A stretch of 64,000 nt of DNA from CAZJYI01 sp964550025 (GTDB taxonomy: Bacteria > Verrucomicrobiota > Kiritimatiellia > UBA8416 > CAYOBW01), in the NCBI GenBank assembly GCA_964550025.1, contig CAZJYI010000004.1:88873-152872 (forward strand), given 5' to 3'. Within the stretch, counting starts at the first letter, position 1, and each line of letters begins with the position of its first letter. Below the pieces are notes generated by a model. It worked only from the letters and a program-made list of their open reading frames with translations. It was not told where the DNA came from and did no database searches. Position numbers and translations under genes: made by a program. Below, one piece after another: positions 1 to 7,748 of this stretch.

Positions 1-5
1 AGAGC

Positions 6-3000
6 ATGAAGAAGTTGATCATGTTCGCGGTGCTGGCAACGGCATCACTGGTCGTGGCGGTGGAGAAACCGAACATCGTCCTGATCTTCATCGACGACAT
101 GGGCTATGGGGATATCGGGCCGTTTGGCAACGAGGTCAACAAGACGCCCGAGCTCGATCGCATGGCGAAGGAAGGGATGGTGCTGACGGACTTCTACGTC
201 AGCAATACCGCCTGCACTCCGTCGCGTTCCGCGCTGATGACCGGCTGCTATGCCGACCGCGTCGGGATGGACGGGCGAGTGGTTTTTCCCGGCGACAAAC
301 GCGGGCTGAATCCCAAGGAAATCACGATCGCCGACATGCTGAAGGCGGAGGGCTACGCCACCGCTTGCTTCGGCAAGTGGCACCTCGGCGACCAGCCGGA
401 GTTCATGCCGCTCGCGCAGGGCTTTGACGAGTATGCCGGCATCCCGTACTCCAACGACATGTGGCCGTTCCTGCGGAGCGTGAAATGCCCGCCGCTGCCG
501 TACGTCAAGGGCAACAAGGTGGTCGCGCATATTCCCGACGGCCCGAGCCAGGCCCTGCTCTGTAAGGCGGCGACGGACGAGGCGGTTGATTTCATCAAGC
601 GCCACAAGGAGGAACCGTTCTTCCTCTATGTGCCGCACTCCTACGTCCATCATCCGCGCCTGGTCCGCAAGCCGCTGCTCGACAAGGCCGGTGGCAATGT
701 CACCCGGGCGCAGATCGAGGAGGTCGATTGGGGCACGGGACAGATTCTGAGGACGATTCGGGAAGAGGGACTGGCTGAGAAGACACTCGTCGTCTTCATG
801 TCAGACAACGGCGGCGCCGGCGGCACGTCGATGGGGCCGCTACGCGGGGGAAAGGGCGGGCCGAAGTACGAAGGCCACATGCGCACGCCGACCATCGCCT
901 GGTGGCCGGGGAAGATCGCCGCTGGGACCGTCAACAGCGAAATTGCCGCCACCATCGACCTGCTGCCCACCTTTGCCAAGCTGGCCGGCGCCAAGGTACC
1001 GACGGATCGCGTGATCGACGGCAAGGACGTGTCGGATCTGTTGTTGAGGCCCGGCGCCAAGTCGCCACACGACGTTCTTTACTACGAATATGAGGGCGTC
1101 CGGCGGGGTCCCTGGAAACTGGTGCGGGTCAGGAACAAGGCGGAGCTCTACAACCTGGACGATGACATCGGCGAACGGAAGAACATCGCCGGCCAACATC
1201 CTGATAGGGTCAAGGAGCTCACCGGGCTGCTCGGCAAGCACACGAAGTCGGTGCAGTCCGCCAAGCGACCGGCCGCCTTTGTGGAGGACGCGAAACCGTT
1301 CATCCCGTTCGGTTCCACCGGTGGTGTCCCCACGCTGGTCGACTATTTCGGTCTGCCGCCCTTCGAAGTGGGTGGGAGTGAGCTCAAGAAGCCCGTGCAG
1401 AAGCCGAAGCAGAATGCCAGGCCAACGGCTGCGACGGTCTTCAAGGCGGATCCCAGTGATATCGTGATTGCCGACTTTGAGGGCAAGGACTACGGCGATT
1501 GGAAAGTGACGGGAGAGGCGTTCGGCAAGCGTCCGGCGATCGCCAACGTGACACTCCGCAACAAGGTGACCGGATACCTGGGGAAGGGGCTGGTCAATAG
1601 CTTCATCAAGGGGGACAAGACTACCGGCACGATGACCTCGCCGGAGTTCACTATCGAGAGGAAGCGCATCAACTTCCTGATTGGTGCGGGGAGCCACAAG
1701 GGCAAGACCTGCATGAACCTGTTAGTGTCCGGGAAACCCGTGCGCACGGCCACCGGATGCGCCAGTAAGGATGCGCGGAAGCGCGAGATCATGTTGTGGC
1801 ACTCGTGGGACGTTGCGGAGTTTGTGGGGAAGAAGGCCGTCCTGCAGATCGTCGACAGTCACACGGGCGGTTGGGGCCACATCAACATCGACCACATCTC
1901 CCAGTCGGACCGGGTCGTGAAAGGAGCGGTCATGCAGAAGCAGGAACCCGCCAAGAGGAAGCCTGCGGCGGCTACACTGCTGCGGGGAGCCGACAGAGTG
2001 ATAGGTGAACGGGAGGTCGAGATCAGGGGCAAGTACCTCCTGGTCCCGGTGAGCAAGACAATCACGACCTGCGCATTCCGAGGCCATGACAAGGCGATGC
2101 AGGAGCAGCTCGACGTGTCCGTCGACGGCGTGCTGGTACACTCCCCGAGCGTTGATCTTGCCCACAGCGAAGACGACATTTCCTTCTGGGGACAACTCGA
2201 CATGTCCGAGTACGTCGGCAAGAAAGCCAGGCTCCGCATGCGGGTGTTGAACTCGAAAGCGAAAAGCGCGATACCGGTCGACACCAAGGCCCTTGCAATG
2301 ATCGATAGCGGCAACCAGCCGCGCGGCAAAGACCCGCTCTACAAGGAAAGCCTGCGGCCGCAGCTGCGTTTCTCCCAGATGCGCGGCTGGAACAACGACA
2401 GCAACGGCATGCTGTACTACGACGGCGAGTACCACCTCTTCTGGCAGGCCAATCCGGTCGGGCTGGGTCATGCGAACATGTACTGGGGCCATGCCGTCAG
2501 CACCGACCTTCTGCACTGGAAAGAGCTGCCTGAGGCATTGCGCCCGTTCGCACAGGATGCAGAGAAGATCCACCCCGCGATTGCCATTGGACACTGCCAC
2601 TCCGGCGGCGGAGCCGTTGACTTCAACAACACCGGCGGCTGGCAGACCGGAGACGACAAAGTCCTGCTCTTGACCTTCACGGACACGGGCAAGAAGTCGG
2701 GACGGGCGCGAGACCTGCCGGGATTCACGGAATCCATTGCCTACTCCGCCGACAAGGGGCGCACCTGGAAGATCTGGGAAGGGAATCCGATCATTCGCCA
2801 CGTCGGGCGCGACCCCAAGCTCTTCTGGTATGAGAAGGGCAAGCATTGGTCGATTGCCGTCTACGACGAGGACCAGAGCGGCCGCGGTATCGCGTTCTAC
2901 AGAAGCGCGGATCTGAAGAAATGGGAACGCACGGGGAAGCTGGGTGGCTTCTTCGAATGTCCGGAGATTTTCCAGGCGCCGGTCATCGGCGCGGACGGCA

Positions 3001-3719
3001 CGAAGAAATGGGCGATGTTCGGTGGTGATGGGCAGTACGTTGTCGGGGACTTCAACGGCAAGGCCATCGTGCCAGAGCACGAGGGCAAGCGCCGCTTCAT
3101 CTATGGCAGTGTCTATGCGGGGCAGTGTTTCTCGGACGCGCCGGATGGTCGGGTGATCTACATTGGGTGGGCGCGCGGGTTGAGCTTGCCGGGCATGCCG
3201 TTCAACCAGGGCTTCACGTTGCCGATTGAGTTCACCCTGCACGAGACGCCGGACGGTGTGCGCATGCGTGGGTATCCGGTCAAGGAATTCGACTCCCTGC
3301 GTTCGAAGGAGCTGTTTGCCGTGAACGACAAGGAGCTTGCCGTGGGCGAGACGATCACGTTCGAAGCCGACCAAGACCTTGCCGATATCGAGTTGACCGT
3401 CAAGCCCGCGCCCGGAGCCGAGAAGCTTGTCCTGGCGTTTGGCGATGTGAAGGTGGGCTACGACTTCAAAACCGGCAAGACCCTTGGACTTCGGATGAGA
3501 AAGGGGAGGGGACAGGAATCCGCACCCTTACAGCTCAAGGACAGCAAACTGAAGATCCGCCTGGTTGTCGATCGCCCCATGTGCGAGGTGTTCCTCAACA
3601 AGGGCGAGATCTATGCCCTGATCCCGAAGATCGGCGGCAAGATCGGCAAGCTCACCCTCGAAACCGAGGGAACGGTGGAAGACTTCAGAGTTTACGGGAT
3701 GAAGTCGATTTGGGAGTGA
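6..3719 (+). CDS. Sulfatase-GH32 (fructan hydrolase) fusion, exported
   Basis: A 1237-residue two-enzyme protein. It begins with a signal peptide (about residues 1-19). A type I sulfatase domain follows (about 20-450), with the metal-binding Asp pair D30-D31 and the formylglycine motif C70-T-P-S-R74, whose Cys needs maturation by a formylglycine-generating enzyme not in this window. Two beta-sandwich-like modules (about 480-640 and 655-780) resemble those preceding GH32 domains. The C-terminal GH32 five-bladed propeller (about 782-1237) keeps all three acidic motifs: WNNDSNG with nucleophile D798, GRDP with D936, and ECP with acid/base E984. Each half is of normal family length, so this is a true fusion rather than two run-on genes. 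The inferred role is outer-compartment removal of sulfate and hydrolysis of a fructofuranosyl-containing glycan. Only five bases precede the start, so its promoter lies outside the window. Confidence 0.93.
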   Translation: MKKLIMFAVLATASLVVAVEKPNIVLIFIDDMGYGDIGPFGNEVNKTPELDRMAKEGMVLTDFYVSNTACTPSRSALMTGCYADRVGMDGRVVFPGDKRGLNPKEITIADMLKAEGYATACFGKWHLGDQPEFMPLAQGFDEYAGIPYSNDMWPFLRSVKCPPLPYVKGNKVVAHIPDGPSQALLCKAATDEAVDFIKRHKEEPFFLYVPHSYVHHPRLVRKPLLDKAGGNVTRAQIEEVDWGTGQILRTIREEGLAEKTLVVFMSDNGGAGGTSMGPLRGGKGGPKYEGHMRTPTIAWWPGKIAAGTVNSEIAATIDLLPTFAKLAGAKVPTDRVIDGKDVSDLLLRPGAKSPHDVLYYEYEGVRRGPWKLVRVRNKAELYNLDDDIGERKNIAGQHPDRVKELTGLLGKHTKSVQSAKRPAAFVEDAKPFIPFGSTGGVPTLVDYFGLPPFEVGGSELKKPVQKPKQNARPTAATVFKADPSDIVIADFEGKDYGDWKVTGEAFGKRPAIANVTLRNKVTGYLGKGLVNSFIKGDKTTGTMTSPEFTIERKRINFLIGAGSHKGKTCMNLLVSGKPVRTATGCASKDARKREIMLWHSWDVAEFVGKKAVLQIVDSHTGGWGHINIDHISQSDRVVKGAVMQKQEPAKRKPAAATLLRGADRVIGEREVEIRGKYLLVPVSKTITTCAFRGHDKAMQEQLDVSVDGVLVHSPSVDLAHSEDDISFWGQLDMSEYVGKKARLRMRVLNSKAKSAIPVDTKALAMIDSGNQPRGKDPLYKESLRPQLRFSQMRGWNNDSNGMLYYDGEYHLFWQANPVGLGHANMYWGHAVSTDLLHWKELPEALRPFAQDAEKIHPAIAIGHCHSGGGAVDFNNTGGWQTGDDKVLLLTFTDTGKKSGRARDLPGFTESIAYSADKGRTWKIWEGNPIIRHVGRDPKLFWYEKGKHWSIAVYDEDQSGRGIAFYRSADLKKWERTGKLGGFFECPEIFQAPVIGADGTKKWAMFGGDGQYVVGDFNGKAIVPEHEGKRRFIYGSVYAGQCFSDAPDGRVIYIGWARGLSLPGMPFNQGFTLPIEFTLHETPDGVRMRGYPVKEFDSLRSKELFAVNDKELAVGETITFEADQDLADIELTVKPAPGAEKLVLAFGDVKVGYDFKTGKTLGLRMRKGRGQESAPLQLKDSKLKIRLVVDRPMCEVFLNKGEIYALIPKIGGKIGKLTLETEGTVEDFRVYGMKSIWE

Positions 3720-3733
3720 ATCAAGGAGCGAGC

Positions 3734-4209
3734 ATAAAGAAGGTGACTACGAGTCCCTCTTCGTCTGTCCCGGCGGGTCCGACGTGTGTTACGAATCGTC
3801 TGCGGTCGCGGACAAGCCGAACATCGTCTTCATCCTGGTCGACGACACGGGGTGGAACGCTTTGGATGTCCGGGCGGATCCGTCGACCCCCGGCTCGGGG
3901 AGCACGTATTACCAGACCCCGAGGACGTCCAAGCTCGCGTTGTCGGGCATTCGGTTCTCCATGGCCTATGCTCCGTCTCCCACTTGCGGCCCGTCGCGAA
4001 CCAGCATCCAGTACGGGCAGACGCCATGCACGGTAGGCAAGTTCGCTGAAGAGGTGCCGAGGAGCTTGCCGCCGGCAAAGGACACCATGATCAGCCGGAA
4101 GCCCGGGCTGATACCATGGCGGGCGACAATGGGCGACGAGGGGGATAATCTCGGAATCGTCCACCGTCAGTGCCGTTGTCGTTTGTTGATGAACGCCTGG
4201 CGCGCTTGA
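3734..4209 (+). pseudogene. Decayed sulfatase, N-terminal remnant
   Basis: From about 3811 the reading matches a sulfatase N-terminus: KPNIVFILVDD with the metal-binding Asp pair, then a formylglycine-type C-G-P-S-R motif near 3985-4000. Similarity stops after roughly 80 residues and the frame ends at 4209, where a normal sulfatase needs about 450. The beginning is damaged too. An AAGGAG ribosome site at 3723-3728 is followed five bases later by ATAAAGAAG where ATGAAGAAG would be expected, and the plausible signal-peptide frame differs from the sulfatase frame, implying a start-codon change plus a frameshift. An imperfect hairpin lies near 4083-4114. I infer a dead duplicate of a sulfatase in this catabolic cluster. 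Confidence 0.75.
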
Positions 4210-4377
4210 GTCGCGGTCAGCTGCTGTGTCGCAGCGCACTGCGAGAAACGCACACCCGTGGCTGGCGAGGAGCCTGTCTCGGATTTTCGTCGACACCCCA
4301 CGTCAGACCTTGAGACAGTGCCGTTCCGGTTTGGTGTGAGAGGATGGCGCGTGCCGCCGCAACAGAGAGCAACGTCT

Positions 4378-7300
4378 ATGCTGAACTCAATTCGGCCCCT
4401 CCCGGTATTCCTGCTACTCGTTTTCCCATTCAGACCGTGCGCCACGGCTGGACCGCCGGAGGACGCGAAGGCGATTATCTCCGCTACCGGGCTGACGGGT
4501 GGTCTCATTGTGCATGTTGGCGCCGAAGATGGCGTATTCACGGCGGCGCTGCGTCAGAGCGACGCCATCGTTGTCCACGGCCTGGTTGACAGTGCGGGTG
4601 CCCTCACCGGAGCGAGAGAGTACGTGTCATCCAGAGGTCTGGCCGGTCCCGTGTCGTTTGCAAGACTCGCCGGCAAGGCGCTGCCGTACGTGGACAACTC
4701 GGTCAACCTGTTGATAGCGGCGGGCGGCCCGTCTTCGCCTGACGGCTCCGCCGTGGCAAGCGAATGGCACGTGGCAAGAGAAGAGATCGAGAGAGTCCTT
4801 GTGCCGCGTGGCGTCGCGCTCTCCCTCGGCACGCGGCACGCGACACGTGGCATGTTGCGCAAACCCGCTTCCACGGAGACCGATACGTGGACCCACTTCC
4901 TCCACGGCCCGGACGGACACGTGATGTCCAGGGACCAGGTTGTCGCTCCGCCCTACCACATCCAGTGGATCGGCGATCCGATGCATGCGCGGAGCCACGT
5001 GCACCTGACCTCGATGAATGTCATGGTGACGAACGGGAGGCAGCTCTTCTACATCATTGATGAGAGCCCAACCAAACTGCCGGACCTCTTGCCCGGTCGC
5101 TGGGCGCTGGTGGCGCGAGATGCGTTCAACGGTGTGGTACTCTGGAGCAAGCCGTTGCCCGTCTGGCAGCCCTACTTCGTGAAGGACAGGAACAGCTACC
5201 CGGCGGACCTCCATCGACGCCTGGTGGGGGTCGGGGACACCGTGTTCGTCACGCTTTCCATCCATGGTCCGGTGTCCGCCCTGGACGCGGCTACCGGCAA
5301 GCTGCGGCGGACATATGCGGGCACGGAAAAGACCGAGGACATCATCTGCGAAGACGGCATCTTGTACCTGTCCATCAACATGGGGGACATCGAGCGGATC
5401 GACCGGCTCTCCATGGCCTATCGACACACCGAACCGCGCAAGAAGCGCCTGGTCGCCATCGAGGCAGCTACCGGGAAGAAGCTCTGGGAAGAGGCAGGTG
5501 ACGACACGGACGAGTTGATGCCGATGACGCTTGCCGTCAGAGGCGGGCAGCTCTACTTCCAGAACGCGAAGAACATCGTGTGCCTCGACAAGGCAACCGG
5601 CAAGGTTCGTTGGCGAGCCGCAAGACCTTCGGAGTACTTCCGCCCCGGGTGGTCTTCGCCCACGCTCACGGCGCTTGATGACATGGTCCTCTCGGCCGAC
5701 CGGCAGAAGGGCGAGGGCCACAGGGTGGGGAAGGACCAGTACGCGGCGGGCGGCTTCAGCACGGGGGATCTGATCGCCTTCGATGCGAAGACAGGGAAGA
5801 GACTGTGGTCCATGAGATGCGCTGAGGGGTGCCGCGCCCCGACGGACGTATTCGCCGTTGGTGACCGACTGTGGGTTGGCGAGTCGCTGGAGAGGAAAGT
5901 CGACTTCAACAACGTGTTCGATCTGCGAACCGGTAAGCTCGTCAAGTCCTATCCGCAAGCTGAGGATTGGCCGACCTGGCACCATCACCGCTGCTACCGG
6001 AACAAGGCGACCCCGAACTACATTCTCGCCGGGCGGACGGGTGTCGAGTTCATCTCGTTGAAGACCGGCGAGCTTCTGACTCACAACTGGATCCGCGGCG
6101 GCTGCAAGTACGGGGTGATGCCGGCGAACGGCATGCTCTACCTGCCTCCGGAGCAGTGCGGGTGCTACATCCAGAGCAAGCTCACCGGCTTTCACGCGCT
6201 GGCGCCGAAGCGCTCAGAGGAGTTTGCGCGCCCGGACGAACACCCGCTTGTGCAGGGGGCCGCCTTTGGCCGAGTGGACTCGCGACTCGGGACTCGCGAC
6301 GCGCGTTCCGACTGGCCGACCTATCGAGCTGACAATGCCAGGAGCGGCAGAGCAACGAGCGTTGTGACGCCGGATCTCAAGACGGCCTGGACAGCCGATA
6401 TCGGCGGACGGCTGACGCAGGCCGTCGTGGCCGGCGGACGCCTCTTTGTCTCTGCCGTGGACGACAACACGCTTCATGTACTGAACAGCCGAACGGGCAA
6501 GCCGTTGTGGCGTTACGTGGCGGGCAGCCGGATCGACTCGCCCCCGACAGTTGCACGGGGACTGGCCGTCTTCGGATGCCGGGATGGTTGGGTATATGCG
6601 TTGCGGGCTGCCGACGGGGCGTTGGTGTGGCGCTCTCGCGCGGCGCCGGACGCGCGCATGCACATGGTCAGCGGCAGGCTTGAATCCGTGTGGCCCGTTC
6701 ACGGCAGCGTGCTGGTCCGTGGTTCGGCGGTTTGCTACGCCGCGGGCAGGTCGTCCTACGTCGACGGCGGCGTGCGGATGGGGAAGCTCGACCTCCTAAC
6801 GGGCAGGTCGCTTGCGGCGAAGACATTCTGCAGTCGTGATCCGTCGACGGGCGCGCCCCGGAACCTTTTCAAGCCGTTCCCCGCTTCGAGCAGGCTCAAG
6901 TGGGCCGAAATGCCCGGTGTGTTGCCGGACGTGCTGTCCTGTTCCGGCGATACCATCTGGATGCGTGGCGTGAACTTCGATGAGGATCTGGTGATTCGGG
7001 ATGCGCCGGCTCCCCACCTCTTCTGCGCCGCGGGTTTCCTCGACGACACATGGTGGGAACTCACGTACTGGGTGTACGGCAAGCATATGTTTGGCGGACG
7101 CCGCGGCGTCACGACCGCGGTGAAAACCTATCCCACAGCCCGCATCATGGTCTGTGATGAGAACGAGGTCTACGGCTACCAGGACGGCTACGAGTCGATC
7201 AAAGCACCGTCGTTGATTGGGTGGAACAAAGATGCCGAGGTCATTAAGAAGAGAACGGGTACAGGGAAGAAGCGGAGGGTAGTAAGCCAGAGGGTCGCCA

Positions 7301-7638
7301 GTAACTGGCAGGCTGAAGTGTCCGTGTGTGCCGAGGGCCTGGTCCTTTCCGGCGACACGCTGTTCATGGCCGGTTCGGCGAGGATTGACCGTGGGAAGGT
7401 CCTCGAACTGCTCCAGAAGCAGACCGTGGACCGTTACGACGCCGACCCGCTCTTCAGGGATGCCGAGGACACGATCACCGGCAAGAAGGGCGGCGTGCTC
7501 TATGCGGCAAAGAAGAGTGACGGTGCCAAACTGATGCAGGTCGGGCTGCCGTCCATTCCGGTTTTCGACGGTCTCATTGCGGCCGACGAGCGGCTGTATG
7601 TCAGCATGCGGAATGGGGTTGTGATGTGTCTGAGGTGA
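4378..7638 (+). CDS. Exported methyltransferase-like/PQQ beta-propeller protein (paralogue 1)
   Basis: A 1086-residue protein. The ATG at 4378 is chosen because it opens a signal peptide (MLNSIRPLPVFLLLVF); the frame extends 40 codons upstream without any such feature. Residues about 27-110 resemble the Rossmann half of a SAM-dependent methyltransferase, with the motif I loop degenerate (VHVGAEDG). The rest consists of PQQ/BamB-type propeller blades with many repeats of the form 'A.TGK.LW'. The usual methyltransferase C-terminal half is absent, so catalysis is doubtful. A paralogue lies at 31536-34862 with the same domain order. Heptamer repeats interrupt two linkers (4827-4861 and 6277-6304). 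The function is unknown. Such proteins are common beside sulfatases in PVC genomes, so a periplasmic role in glycan processing or redox chemistry is only an inference. Confidence 0.85.
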   Translation: MLNSIRPLPVFLLLVFPFRPCATAGPPEDAKAIISATGLTGGLIVHVGAEDGVFTAALRQSDAIVVHGLVDSAGALTGAREYVSSRGLAGPVSFARLAGKALPYVDNSVNLLIAAGGPSSPDGSAVASEWHVAREEIERVLVPRGVALSLGTRHATRGMLRKPASTETDTWTHFLHGPDGHVMSRDQVVAPPYHIQWIGDPMHARSHVHLTSMNVMVTNGRQLFYIIDESPTKLPDLLPGRWALVARDAFNGVVLWSKPLPVWQPYFVKDRNSYPADLHRRLVGVGDTVFVTLSIHGPVSALDAATGKLRRTYAGTEKTEDIICEDGILYLSINMGDIERIDRLSMAYRHTEPRKKRLVAIEAATGKKLWEEAGDDTDELMPMTLAVRGGQLYFQNAKNIVCLDKATGKVRWRAARPSEYFRPGWSSPTLTALDDMVLSADRQKGEGHRVGKDQYAAGGFSTGDLIAFDAKTGKRLWSMRCAEGCRAPTDVFAVGDRLWVGESLERKVDFNNVFDLRTGKLVKSYPQAEDWPTWHHHRCYRNKATPNYILAGRTGVEFISLKTGELLTHNWIRGGCKYGVMPANGMLYLPPEQCGCYIQSKLTGFHALAPKRSEEFARPDEHPLVQGAAFGRVDSRLGTRDARSDWPTYRADNARSGRATSVVTPDLKTAWTADIGGRLTQAVVAGGRLFVSAVDDNTLHVLNSRTGKPLWRYVAGSRIDSPPTVARGLAVFGCRDGWVYALRAADGALVWRSRAAPDARMHMVSGRLESVWPVHGSVLVRGSAVCYAAGRSSYVDGGVRMGKLDLLTGRSLAAKTFCSRDPSTGAPRNLFKPFPASSRLKWAEMPGVLPDVLSCSGDTIWMRGVNFDEDLVIRDAPAPHLFCAAGFLDDTWWELTYWVYGKHMFGGRRGVTTAVKTYPTARIMVCDENEVYGYQDGYESIKAPSLIGWNKDAEVIKKRTGTGKKRRVVSQRVASNWQAEVSVCAEGLVLSGDTLFMAGSARIDRGKVLELLQKQTVDRYDADPLFRDAEDTITGKKGGVLYAAKKSDGAKLMQVGLPSIPVFDGLIAADERLYVSMRNGVVMCLR
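4827..4861 (+). repeat. In-gene heptamer array, about five 7-bp units (cggcacg family)
   Basis: Units cggcacg, cggcacg, cgacacg, tggcatg, ttgcgca follow in exact 7-bp register. The array sits in the linker between the methyltransferase-like part and the conserved WTHFLHGPD segment that opens the propeller. The paralogue carries a different heptamer array at the equivalent point (31965-31999). A weaker 7-bp register is visible just upstream at 4753-4787. Confidence 0.6.
6277..6304 (+). repeat. In-gene heptamer array, four 7-bp units (gactcgc)
   Basis: Units gactcgc, gactcgg, gactcgc, gacgcgc code for a hydrophilic linker just before the conserved WPTYR segment that opens the second propeller. 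The paralogue has its own heptamers at the same place (33386-33420). Confidence 0.65.
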
Positions 7639-7701
7639 GATGTGGGGTGTGGGGTATGGGATGTGGGATGTGAGATCTGAGATCTGAGATCTGGAATGCG
7701 G
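7639..7701 (+). repeat. Heptamer array of nine units (gatgtgg to gatctga)
   Basis: The array begins on the base after the stop codon of the PQQ-propeller gene. Units in order: gatgtgg, ggtgtgg, ggtatgg, gatgtgg, gatgtga, gatctga, gatctga, gatctgg, aatgcgg. Neighbouring units differ by one or two bases, as expected of stepwise tandem growth. No inverted partner array is seen nearby. Confidence 0.85.
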
Positions 7702-7748
7702 GACTGACACAGCATCCCTTGACCGCATGGAAGCAGGAGAACGACAAG

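Noticed and set aside
4083..4114. Transposon inverted repeat near the decayed sulfatase
   Set aside because: Only an imperfect 12-base palindrome, with no transposase remnant or paired end.
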